Assembly: GCA_036380875.1 (NCBI GenBank)
Contig: DASVDX010000054.1
Span: 35,635-99,634 of the forward strand
Direction: 5' to 3'
Origin: ZC4RG17 sp036380875
Lineage (GTDB): Bacteria > Actinomycetota > Acidimicrobiia > Spongiisociales > ZC4RG35
DNA: 64,000 nucleotides
A program made the position numbers and the translations under genes. The notes below the pieces were generated by a model. The model was not told where the DNA came from. It did not search any database and saw only the letters and a program-made list of their open reading frames with translations. How positions within the stretch are numbered: position 1 is the stretch's first letter; each line of letters begins with the position of its first letter. Of the stretch, positions 8,040 to 15,901 are shown piece by piece.

Positions 8040-8759
8040 ATGACCGACAAGAACGTGACGGCAGCACTCGACGTCCCCGAGCCCCCGTGGCGCAGGCAGT
8101 CGAAGAAGGCGAGACGTCAGGTACTCGACCGGGAGCGCATCGTCGAGGTCGCCCTCCAGATCGTCGACGAGGACGGCATCGATGGGCTGTCCATGCGCCG
8201 GATCGCCGAAGAGCTCGACACGGGAGCGGCCTCGCTGTATGCCCACGTCAGCGGGAAGGAGGAGCTGCTCGACCTGGTGCTCGACCGGGTGATCGGCGAG
8301 ATCGAACTTCCCGAGCCGGACCCGGCCCGCTGGCAGGAACAGGTGAAGGAGTGGGCTCGAGAGGGACGGCGGGTGCTCAAGGCCCACCGTGACGTCGCCC
8401 GGGTCTCCTTGGGCAGGATCCCGACCGGGGTGAACGTTCTTCGGTCTGCCGAGTGGCTCATAGGCTTGCTGCGGGCGGCAGGACTCCCCGACAGGGTCGT
8501 CGCCTACGCCGGCGACCTCGGGGCGCTTCTGGTCGGGGCCTACGTCTTCGAGGAGAGTGTGGAGGAAGCCAACAGCGACCCCGAGATGTACGCCATGGTC
8601 GCCGACTACATGCTGAACCTGCCTTCCGAGATGTTCCCCAACATCGCCGCCATGGGTCCGGCGCTGTTCGAGGGCGGGCCCGACGAGAGGTTCGACTTCC
8701 TCATCGACGTCTTCGTCGCCGGCCTGGCCGCCGTGGCCGGGCGCGACCAGACTGCGTGA
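8040..8759 (+). CDS. TetR-family transcriptional regulator (TetR_C type)
   Basis: A 239-residue regulator. The HTH lies around residues 30-75 (IVEVALQIVDEDGIDGLSMRRIAEELDTGAASLYAHV), with the classic KEELLDLVLDRVIGEI junction; the rest is an all-helical ligand domain of the tetracycline-repressor C-terminal type. Divergent from the DrrAB-like exporter with a perfect palindrome between them, so it most likely represses the exporter and itself and is released by the exported compound. Its stop is separated from exonuclease III by 1 base, so the two are co-transcribed. Confidence 0.94.
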   Translation: MTDKNVTAALDVPEPPWRRQSKKARRQVLDRERIVEVALQIVDEDGIDGLSMRRIAEELDTGAASLYAHVSGKEELLDLVLDRVIGEIELPEPDPARWQEQVKEWAREGRRVLKAHRDVARVSLGRIPTGVNVLRSAEWLIGLLRAAGLPDRVVAYAGDLGALLVGAYVFEESVEEANSDPEMYAMVADYMLNLPSEMFPNIAAMGPALFEGGPDERFDFLIDVFVAGLAAVAGRDQTA

Positions 8760-8760
8760 G

Positions 8761-9654
8761 ATGCGCATCGCCACCTGGAACGTCAACTCGTTGAAGGCAC
8801 GCCTGGAGGCGCTCGAGAAATGGATCGAGCGGGCCGAGCCCGACGTGCTCTTGCTGCAGGAGACGAAGGTCGCCGACGACGACGTGCCTCTCATGGCATT
8901 CCAGGCGGCGGGCTACGAGATCGCCCACCACGGCGAGGGGAGATGGAACGGGGTGGCGATCGCCTCCCGGGTGGGGATCGCAGACGTGATCACCAACTTC
9001 GGCGACGGGCCGGTACGGGACAGCCGCCGCGGTGGTCAGGAGGAAGAGGACTTCGATCCATTCGACGAGGCCCGGATGATGAGCGCCGTCTGCGGAGGGA
9101 TTCGGTTCGTGAGCCTGTACGCCCCCAACGGCCGGATCGTCGGCTCGCCTTTTTATGAGGGCAAGCTGCGCTGGTTCGACCGCCTCCACCGCTGGGTCGA
9201 GGAGACGTGCTCACCGGAAGACGGGCTCGTCCTCGGCGGCGACTTCAACGTCACCCCGGACGACAGGGACGTGTGGGATCCGGTGGCCGCCCACGGCGGC
9301 ACCCATGTCTCGCCGGCCGAGCGGGAAGCGCTCGCCCGGCTACGGGAATGGGGGCTCGTCGATGCCTTTCGGCTGCACAGGCCAGAGGATGGGCGGTTCT
9401 CGTGGTGGGACTACCGGGCGGGCATGTTCCATCGCAACGAAGGGATGCGCATCGACCTCCTGTATGTGACCCAATCGGTGGCCGACCGCGTCGTGTGGGC
9501 GGAGATCGACCGGGAGGCCCGGAAAGGAAAGCCCACCCCGTCGGACCACGCCCCGGTCGTCATCGACCTCGACGAGCCGGGAAAGCCCTTCGACGCCGGC
9601 TGGGAGGCGGCCATGGCCCGGATAGCGGCGCGGCAGCGCAAGGCCAAGGCCTGA
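8761..9654 (+). CDS. xth: exodeoxyribonuclease III / AP endonuclease
   Basis: Mg-dependent base-excision repair nuclease that incises at abasic sites and degrades from 3' ends. The 297 residues show every exonuclease III motif: MRIATWNVNSLKAR at the start, LLLQETKV (metal-binding Glu34), SLYAPNGR, GGDFNVTP (catalytic Asp/Asn), WWDYRAGMF, RIDLLYVT and the C-terminal SDHAPVVIDL (catalytic His). It begins one base after the TetR stop with no separate promoter visible, tying a repair enzyme to the drug-exporter regulator. Slightly longer than the roughly 265-residue norm, with extra residues near 100 and 210. Confidence 0.97.
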   Translation: MRIATWNVNSLKARLEALEKWIERAEPDVLLLQETKVADDDVPLMAFQAAGYEIAHHGEGRWNGVAIASRVGIADVITNFGDGPVRDSRRGGQEEEDFDPFDEARMMSAVCGGIRFVSLYAPNGRIVGSPFYEGKLRWFDRLHRWVEETCSPEDGLVLGGDFNVTPDDRDVWDPVAAHGGTHVSPAEREALARLREWGLVDAFRLHRPEDGRFSWWDYRAGMFHRNEGMRIDLLYVTQSVADRVVWAEIDREARKGKPTPSDHAPVVIDLDEPGKPFDAGWEAAMARIAARQRKAKA

Positions 9655-9662
9655 ATTATGCC

Positions 9663-9692
9663 TTGACAGTTATATAACCGATCTGGCATATT
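9663..9692 (+). promoter_or_regulatory. promoter for a probably leaderless arsR transcript
   Basis: TTGACA (9663-9668), an 18-base spacer and CATATT (9687-9692). The expected start of transcription, about 7 bases further, coincides with the GTG start codon at 9699 of the ArsR gene. No ribosome site fits that GTG, so the mRNA is probably leaderless. TATGCC (9658-9663) and GGCATA (9684-9689) form an inverted repeat around the promoter, a possible ArsR site. Confidence 0.6.
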
Positions 9693-9698
9693 GGGTGG

Positions 9699-9998
9699 GT
9701 GACGTTTGCGATCATCGCCGAGCCTGCCCGACGTCAGATCCTCGACCTGCTCCGCGACGGCGAGAAGTCCGTGGGCGAGTTGGTCGAGAAACTGGGCATG
9801 AGCCAGCCGGCCGTCTCCAAGCACCTGCGGGTGCTCCGCCAGGCGGGATTGGTCGAGGTGCGCCCTCGTGCGCAGCTCCGGCTCTACCGGCTCCGCCCCG
9901 AACCGCTCGCCGAGATCGACGTCTGGCTAGCGCCTTACCGCCGCCTGTGGAAGGGCGCCTTGGACCGACTCGAGAAACACCTGGAGGACAACCCGTGA
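9699..9998 (+). CDS. ArsR-family winged-helix regulator
   Basis: A 99-residue regulator that is almost entirely the ArsR winged helix: IIAEPARRQILDLLRDGEKSVGELVEKLG, recognition helix MSQPAVSKHLRVLRQAGLVEV and wing RAQLRLYRLRPEPLAEIDVWL. No Cys or His cluster for metal is present, so this is the non-metal subgroup that is usually paired with SRPBCC/AHSA1 proteins, as it is here (GTGA overlap with the next gene). GTG 9699 lies at the likely transcription start. Confidence 0.93.
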   Translation: MTFAIIAEPARRQILDLLRDGEKSVGELVEKLGMSQPAVSKHLRVLRQAGLVEVRPRAQLRLYRLRPEPLAEIDVWLAPYRRLWKGALDRLEKHLEDNP

Positions 9999-10816
9999 AC
10001 GACTACGGCACTCTCGAGATCGTCGACGGACGATACGTGCTCAGCTTCGAACGGAGGTACTCCCAGCCGCTCGAGCGGGTATGGCGAGCGATCACCGACC
10101 CGGACGAGATGATGATGTGGTTTCCGTCGAAGGTAGAAGGGGAGCGGGCGGTCGGCGAGGAGCTGGTGTTCTCCTACGACGTTCTCGACGAGGACTCTGG
10201 AGAGCGGGCTCCGGAGGGCTTTCCGGTTTTCCGGGGCGAGGTGCTCCGGTTCGAGCCGCCGAGGATATTCCAGTTCACCTGGGGCCCTGAAGTGATCCGG
10301 ATGGAACTCGTACCCGACGGCGAGGGCACCCGGCTCCTCTTCAGCCAGATCCTGGCTCACCGGGCCACCGCCGGTCGCAACGGGTCGGGATGGCATGCCT
10401 GCCTCGACGCCCTCGAAGTCCATCTGGGCGAGGAGATCGAGCCAGCCGATGGCTTCGACCTGTACGACGAGTACGTCGTTCGTATCGGAATCCCACTCGG
10501 AACACCCAACGGAGACGGTTCGGTGACCTGGGAGCTGGCGACACACGTCGGTCCCGGTCGGGTCGAGGAGGCCGTCGAGGCGTCAACGGAGTGGGTGGGC
10601 ACAGAGGTCGAGGCGCCGCTCCGCCTGGACTTCGATGCGGGCGACGAGAGCACGGTCTATCGGGTGACTCACCAGGCGATCGGTGCCGACCCGGAACTGG
10701 CTTCGACATGGCATGCCCGTCTCATCCAGCTCGACCTGTACTTGGCAGCGGGTGTCTACCACCCGGTTCCACCCCACGCGTGGGTGAGTCAGTACGCGGA
10801 GCTGCTAGGCGGCTGA
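9995..10816 (+). CDS. tandem SRPBCC (AHSA1/START-like) domain protein
   Basis: A 273-residue soluble protein with two SRPBCC-type domains. The first (about 10-150) has FERRYSQPLERVWRAITDPDEMMMWFPSKVEGE and the helix GWHACLDALEVHL typical of AHSA1 proteins; the second (about 155-270) is a weaker copy ending STWHARLIQLDLYLAAG. The hydrophobic cavity of this fold binds small ligands. Translationally coupled to the ArsR regulator (GTG 9995 overlaps its stop). ArsR-AHSA1 pairs are common; the ligand is unknown. Confidence 0.85.
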   Translation: MNDYGTLEIVDGRYVLSFERRYSQPLERVWRAITDPDEMMMWFPSKVEGERAVGEELVFSYDVLDEDSGERAPEGFPVFRGEVLRFEPPRIFQFTWGPEVIRMELVPDGEGTRLLFSQILAHRATAGRNGSGWHACLDALEVHLGEEIEPADGFDLYDEYVVRIGIPLGTPNGDGSVTWELATHVGPGRVEEAVEASTEWVGTEVEAPLRLDFDAGDESTVYRVTHQAIGADPELASTWHARLIQLDLYLAAGVYHPVPPHAWVSQYAELLGG

Positions 10817-10820
10817 ACAA

Positions 10821-12632
10821 TCATCGGGACCCCCACAGGAGCCCGGAGAGGCCGGAGGCGCGCGGAACCGAGCGCATGACGGCTTGACGGACGACGGTCT
10901 CGCTGCTCACCACCCACACCCGTTGGCGGGCGCGGGTGACGGCGGTGTAGAGGAGCTCCCGGGTGAGGAGGCGCGACTGTTCATCAGGGAGCACCACGAC
11001 CACCTGGTCGAATTGGGATCCCTGGCTCTTGTGGATCGTCATGGCATGAACCGTTTGGTGCTCGGGCAGGTGGCTCAGCGGCAATGTGCGGATATCGCCG
11101 CGCTCGAAGACCGCCCGCAGGCCTTCTTCGGTCTCGACGGCCACGCCGATGTCGCCGTTGTAGAGGTCGAGGTTGTAGTCGTTGCGGGTGATCATCACCG
11201 GCCGCCCCGGGTACCACTCGGTGTCCCAGCGGAGGCCTGGATATCGCTCGTCGAGAGTCAGCTCGATCCTCCGGCTCCACTGGTTCACTCCGTTCGGGCC
11301 TCGCTTGACCGCACACACCACCGCCACGTCGGTCAACGCCGCGAGCGCTCCCTGAACGTCGCCTGAGTTGGCCAGGTCGACGAGGCGGGACCGCTGCGCA
11401 GTGACTTCGTGCCACATCTCGGCGAACTCCGCTTCCTCTGCGCCGCGCACCCAGCGCAGGCGGTCCCCGCCATCGGCGAGACGGCGGACGGCGTCGTCCG
11501 GATCCCCCCGGCGCACGGCGTCGGCGAAGTCGGCGATGGAGCTGTCCTCCTCGAAGCGGTAGACCCGGTCGAGGACGGTCACGCGTCGGGAGATCGGGAC
11601 ATCGGTGATGCGCCGATCCGCCGCCGGTCCCACGATGTCGGCGAGGACGGTGCCGGCCTCGATCGATTCGAGCTGGAAGGGGTCGCCGACCATCACGATC
11701 GTGGCGTCGTCGCGGAGGGCGGCGAGGAGCCGGGCCGCCAGAGGAAGGGAGACCATCGACATCTCGTCGATGATCACGATCTCGTGGGGGAGGCGGTTGG
11801 TGCGATCGTGGCGAAAGCGGCTGCGACCCCAACTCCATCCCAGAAGGCGATGGATGGTCTGGGGGGCGACCTGCTCCACGGTGGAGGCGATGGCAGGGTC
11901 GCCCACTTTCCGGGCCAGTCCGGTGATCGCCTCCCCGAGCCGGGCGGCTGCCTTGCCGGTCGGCGCGCACAGGCCGACGAGCGGGAACGACTCGGCGCCG
12001 GCCGCGGCCAGGGCGGCGAGCATGGCGCTGACCGCATGGGTCTTGCCCGTGCCGGGGCCCCCGGCGATGACCGCCGCCTGTGAGGAGAGGGCAGTGCGAG
12101 CCGCCCGGTATTGGGTGGTCTCGCCGTTGGCGGCCAACAGCCTCCGCAGCATGGCGTCGGTGGCCGGGGCGATCGGGCGTTCCTCCTCTTCGAGGCGTCG
12201 GCGGATCAGCTCGGCGACCTGCTGTTCGTAGCGGTAGTAGCGCTCCAGGTAGAGCCGATCGTCGACCAGGACCAGCGGGCGGTCGTCGGTGCCGTCCCCC
12301 ACCAGCGCCGAGGAGCGAAGCCTCTCCTGCCACTCGTTCGGCTCGGGCCAGGGGAGGGCTTCGATGACGTCGGGGTCGCGTCCGTCGACGACCACCGACT
12401 CCCGCAGAGTCGGTATGCGGACGCACACGTGGCCGAAGCGGGTTCCACGCACCGCCAAAGCCGCAGCCAGGATGACGGTGGTGTCGGTTTCGCCGAGGAG
12501 CCGGCCGATCGTCAGGGCGGAGGCGACGTCGACCGGGGCGAGGACGCCGGCGTCGTTGAACTCGGCGACCAGCCCATCGGCGTGGATGACGGCGAAGGGG
12601 TCCTGGGCGGCGAGGGCGATCCTGTCGCTCAT
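10821..12632 (-). CDS. recD: exodeoxyribonuclease V alpha subunit RecD
   Basis: The 5'-3' helicase motor of RecBCD. The 603-residue protein has an N-terminal RecB-interacting region (1-130), Walker A VIAGGPGTGKTHAVSAMLAAL, motif II IVIIDEMSMVSLPLAARLL, the VMVGDPFQLESIEAGTVLADI block, and the C-terminal UvrD-like segment VHAMTIHKSQGSQFDQVVVVLP with LLYTAVTRARQRVWVV. ATG 12632 overlaps the recB stop (ATGA), so the frame extending further upstream is ignored. Third gene of the recC-recB-recD operon. It converges on the SRPBCC gene with a 4-base gap. Confidence 0.96.
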   Translation of the reverse strand: MSDRIALAAQDPFAVIHADGLVAEFNDAGVLAPVDVASALTIGRLLGETDTTVILAAALAVRGTRFGHVCVRIPTLRESVVVDGRDPDVIEALPWPEPNEWQERLRSSALVGDGTDDRPLVLVDDRLYLERYYRYEQQVAELIRRRLEEEERPIAPATDAMLRRLLAANGETTQYRAARTALSSQAAVIAGGPGTGKTHAVSAMLAALAAAGAESFPLVGLCAPTGKAAARLGEAITGLARKVGDPAIASTVEQVAPQTIHRLLGWSWGRSRFRHDRTNRLPHEIVIIDEMSMVSLPLAARLLAALRDDATIVMVGDPFQLESIEAGTVLADIVGPAADRRITDVPISRRVTVLDRVYRFEEDSSIADFADAVRRGDPDDAVRRLADGGDRLRWVRGAEEAEFAEMWHEVTAQRSRLVDLANSGDVQGALAALTDVAVVCAVKRGPNGVNQWSRRIELTLDERYPGLRWDTEWYPGRPVMITRNDYNLDLYNGDIGVAVETEEGLRAVFERGDIRTLPLSHLPEHQTVHAMTIHKSQGSQFDQVVVVLPDEQSRLLTRELLYTAVTRARQRVWVVSSETVVRQAVMRSVPRASGLSGLLWGSR

Positions 12633-15600
12633 CCTTGCCTCCCGTCGAACAGCTGGGACAGGCGCACGATCATCTCCGCCGGGGGGGACCAGCGGGCTAC
12701 GCCGCAACGCTCGCCGTCGATGACCGGGGTGGCGGGTCCGATCATCCCCCGGATGAACAAGTAGGTCGATCCGCCGAGATGCCGCTCGGGGTCGTACCCG
12801 GGCAGCCGCCACTGCAGGTACCGATGCAGAGCGACCTGGTAGAGGGTCGCCTGCAGAACGTAGCGGTGGCTAACCATCTCATGAGCGAGGGCGACGGGGC
12901 CGTAGTCCTCGGGCGAGGGGACGGTACCGACACTCGGCAGCAGGTTGGACTTGTAGTCCATGACCACGAACCGGTCGTCGGGAAGTGTCGCCACGAGGTC
13001 GATGGCGCCGGCCATGAACCCCCGGAACGGCTGGCCAGGCGACGACATCAGCTCTTCGACGTACGACCGAAAGGGGTGGAGAGGATCGACGTAGTCGGCC
13101 ATCACCGCCCCGATGTGGGCCAGCGTGATGGCATCCGCGCCGGTGCGAATCGGCAACTCGAACGCCAACTCCCGGGTCATGCCCCGTGCCTCGAGGTCGT
13201 GGAGGGTCACGTCGGCCGGTGACGGGCCGAGGGGTGTGATGGCCACCGCCGCCAGCCCGCTCGCCAGCGCCTCGGGGTCGAACTCCCAGTCGGCGGCCCG
13301 GGTTTCCTCAGCGAGCAACTCGACGATCCGCGCTTCGACGTCGTCGGCGTCGAATCGGAGGTGTTCCATCACGGCATGGACCAGGGTGCCGAACCGGGCA
13401 CCAGCAGGCATGTCGGCGAGAGGGAGGAGCGGCGTCGGAGCGGTCTCTTCCTCCAACTCCTCCTCGGTCGGCTCGGCTTCGTCGGTGCGGAGGGCGTGTT
13501 CGGCAGTCTCTTCGGCGGCGGTCAGCGGCTGGTCGGCCGACAGAGACGAGAACGACACCCGCCGCCACGTGTGATCCAACTCCCGGTCGAACTCCATCAC
13601 TTCGAGCTGCCTGGGGTCGGATGCGGGGGGCTGCCACACGCGAGCTGGGGCCAGCTCATCCATCACCGACACGACGATCCGCCCTTCGCTCCTGTCGGCG
13701 AGGGCTTGCGGGGAGCCGTGGCGTGTCAGGAGCTCGCTGAGCTTGGCGGCGTCGCGCTCCTTGTGGTTCTCGACCCACCACACCATGAGGTGGTGTTCCG
13801 CTCGGGTCAGCGCCACGTACAGGAGCCGGCTCTCCTCGGCCGCTTGCTCGGCCTTGGCCAGGCGGCTGTGCTCCCGATAGGTCGGGCTCTGCTTTCCGGC
13901 CACATCGATGAGCCGACGGCGCGGCTCTTCCCCGGTCTCTTCCTCGGGGTCGTGGAACACCGGGTAGTCGGGATCGCGGAGGTAGACGTTCCATGAGAAC
14001 GGCACGAGCACCACTGGCCATTGCAGGCCCTTGGCGCCGTGGATCGTTTGCACCGTGACAGCGTCGGCGTCGGTCTCCAGACGACGTTGGCGGCTGTCGA
14101 TCTCTTCCGCTCGTGCCTTGTTCCGGTGTTCCGCTTCGGCGTTCGATGCCTCGAGCCAGGCGGACAACGAGCCGTGGCGTCCTTGGCGGAAGGCGGCATG
14201 CATCTCCTCGGCGATGTGGATCAGGTCGGTGAGTTGACGCTCGCCGTCGTGGAGGGCGAGGATGCGGCGGGCCAGGCCGGTGTCGTGGTTCAGTTCGGCG
14301 ACGAGGGCAGGCACACCGCCTTCCTGCAGTGTCTGGTGCCAGCCGCGCATCTGCCGTTGCAGCTCCAGGGCGTCTTCGTCGCGGAGGTCGGCGATCGCCT
14401 CGAGGGAGTGGCCGACGAGGGTCGTGGTGGCGGCGAGGCGCACGAGGTCCATGCGGTCGGGCCGTTCCACCGCCAGGAGGAACCGGCGCCATTCCTCGGC
14501 CGCAGGGGTGAGGAGGACGGAGCCGCTGCGTGACGACACCGACGGGACATGTCGGCGGCCCAGTTCACGGCGCATCAACTCGACCTCGGCAGTGGTGCGG
14601 CACAAGACAGCGATGTCCGCCGGGCCGAGCGGACGGCGCCCGTTGTTGTCCTGGATCGTCACCCCACCTTCGAGGAGATCGACTATGCGGGCGGCGGCAT
14701 CGTTGGCGATCGCGTCCCGCGTCGGGCCCACCAAGAAGTACGGGTCTTTTCGATAGGTCGGCAGAGGCAGGTCGGACGACAGGAGGCGCAGGGTGACCGG
14801 AGGCACCCCGTGGATTCGGGAGGGATGGCGAGCGCGCATCGAGCGGTAAGAGATGCGGTCGTCGCCGAACGTCGTGTCGCCGAACAGGAGGTCGAGCGCT
14901 TCCACCAATGGGGCATCGCTTCGCCAGTTGGTGTCGAGCGTGCGGATGGCGGCTGCTCCTGCCACGGTGGCGAGGTAGGCCTCGATGTCGGCGCCGCGGA
15001 AGCTGTAGATCGACTGTTTCGGATCCCCGATGACGACGAGACGGGCGCCGTCGAAGATGCGGCGGATGATCTGCCACTGGATCGGATCCGTGTCCTGGGA
15101 CTCGTCGACCATGCCGACGTCGTAGCGGCGGCGCAAGAGGTCGGTGGCGGCTGCGCCCACGTAAGGGTCGGAGAGCGTGTCGCGCATCTCGACGAGCGTG
15201 TCGTCGTAGGTGATGCTCGAGGCTCGCAGCATCCTTCGCCGGGTCTCGTCGGCCACCGCCCGGGCGATCTCGACTCGGAGGCGGGCGGCGCCGTCGACTT
15301 CGTCGGGGTCGGGGACGATGCGAGCGTCGGGATGTCCGATCACCTCGGCCGCCATCCGGGCTGCTTCTCCGGGCGTGACGAGGCCTTCGGGCGCTCCATC
15401 GGCGAAGCGGGACACCACCAGGTCGCTGGCCGCCTGACGGAGGACGAGGTCGTCGACCTCGCCGGGGTCGAGTCCCTCGGGCAGGCGGGTGCGGAAGCCC
15501 AACTGGCCCAGAAGCCGCTGGGCGAAGCCGTGGATGGTGAAGATCTGCGCCTGGTCGAATTCGGCGATCGCCGCGGCCAGCCGCTGCCGGGCCTCGGCTC

Positions 15601-15901
15601 GATCGGCGTCCGGGAGCGCCAGCAGGTACTCCAGGTGGTCGTCGGGGGAGGGAGGCGGAGAGCCGGCGAGGGCCTTCTCGGTCGTAACGAGCCTCTGACG
15701 CACCCGTCCTTTCAATTCGGCGGTGGCGGCCCGGGTGAACGTGACGACGAGGATCCGATCGAGCGGGATGTCTTCTACGGTCACGAGACGGGCAACGGTG
15801 GCGGCGATCGTGAACGTCTTGCCGGCGCCGGCGCTGGCCTCGATGATCGTGCGCCCGACGGTCAGCGGCTCAGCGGGATCGAAGGGGCGGGCCGCGGTCA
15901 C
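12629..15901 (-). CDS. recB: exodeoxyribonuclease V beta subunit RecB
   Basis: The 3'-5' helicase and nuclease subunit of RecBCD, acting on double-strand breaks. At 1090 residues it is slightly shorter than E. coli RecB (1180). Walker A TIIEASAGAGKTFTIAATVA, motif II MVDESQDTDPIQWQIIRRIF, GDPKQSIYSFRGADIEAYL, TVQTIHGAKGLQWPVVLVPF, RLLYVALTRAEHHLMVWWV, and a C-terminal nuclease domain with the metal-binding VVMDYKSNLLP. GTG 15901 overlaps the recC stop (GTGA) and gives VTAARPFDPAEPLTVGRT; I prefer it to a start 13 codons upstream inside recC. Confidence 0.97.
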   Translation of the reverse strand: MTAARPFDPAEPLTVGRTIIEASAGAGKTFTIAATVARLVTVEDIPLDRILVVTFTRAATAELKGRVRQRLVTTEKALAGSPPPSPDDHLEYLLALPDADRAEARQRLAAAIAEFDQAQIFTIHGFAQRLLGQLGFRTRLPEGLDPGEVDDLVLRQAASDLVVSRFADGAPEGLVTPGEAARMAAEVIGHPDARIVPDPDEVDGAARLRVEIARAVADETRRRMLRASSITYDDTLVEMRDTLSDPYVGAAATDLLRRRYDVGMVDESQDTDPIQWQIIRRIFDGARLVVIGDPKQSIYSFRGADIEAYLATVAGAAAIRTLDTNWRSDAPLVEALDLLFGDTTFGDDRISYRSMRARHPSRIHGVPPVTLRLLSSDLPLPTYRKDPYFLVGPTRDAIANDAAARIVDLLEGGVTIQDNNGRRPLGPADIAVLCRTTAEVELMRRELGRRHVPSVSSRSGSVLLTPAAEEWRRFLLAVERPDRMDLVRLAATTTLVGHSLEAIADLRDEDALELQRQMRGWHQTLQEGGVPALVAELNHDTGLARRILALHDGERQLTDLIHIAEEMHAAFRQGRHGSLSAWLEASNAEAEHRNKARAEEIDSRQRRLETDADAVTVQTIHGAKGLQWPVVLVPFSWNVYLRDPDYPVFHDPEEETGEEPRRRLIDVAGKQSPTYREHSRLAKAEQAAEESRLLYVALTRAEHHLMVWWVENHKERDAAKLSELLTRHGSPQALADRSEGRIVVSVMDELAPARVWQPPASDPRQLEVMEFDRELDHTWRRVSFSSLSADQPLTAAEETAEHALRTDEAEPTEEELEEETAPTPLLPLADMPAGARFGTLVHAVMEHLRFDADDVEARIVELLAEETRAADWEFDPEALASGLAAVAITPLGPSPADVTLHDLEARGMTRELAFELPIRTGADAITLAHIGAVMADYVDPLHPFRSYVEELMSSPGQPFRGFMAGAIDLVATLPDDRFVVMDYKSNLLPSVGTVPSPEDYGPVALAHEMVSHRYVLQATLYQVALHRYLQWRLPGYDPERHLGGSTYLFIRGMIGPATPVIDGERCGVARWSPPAEMIVRLSQLFDGRQG

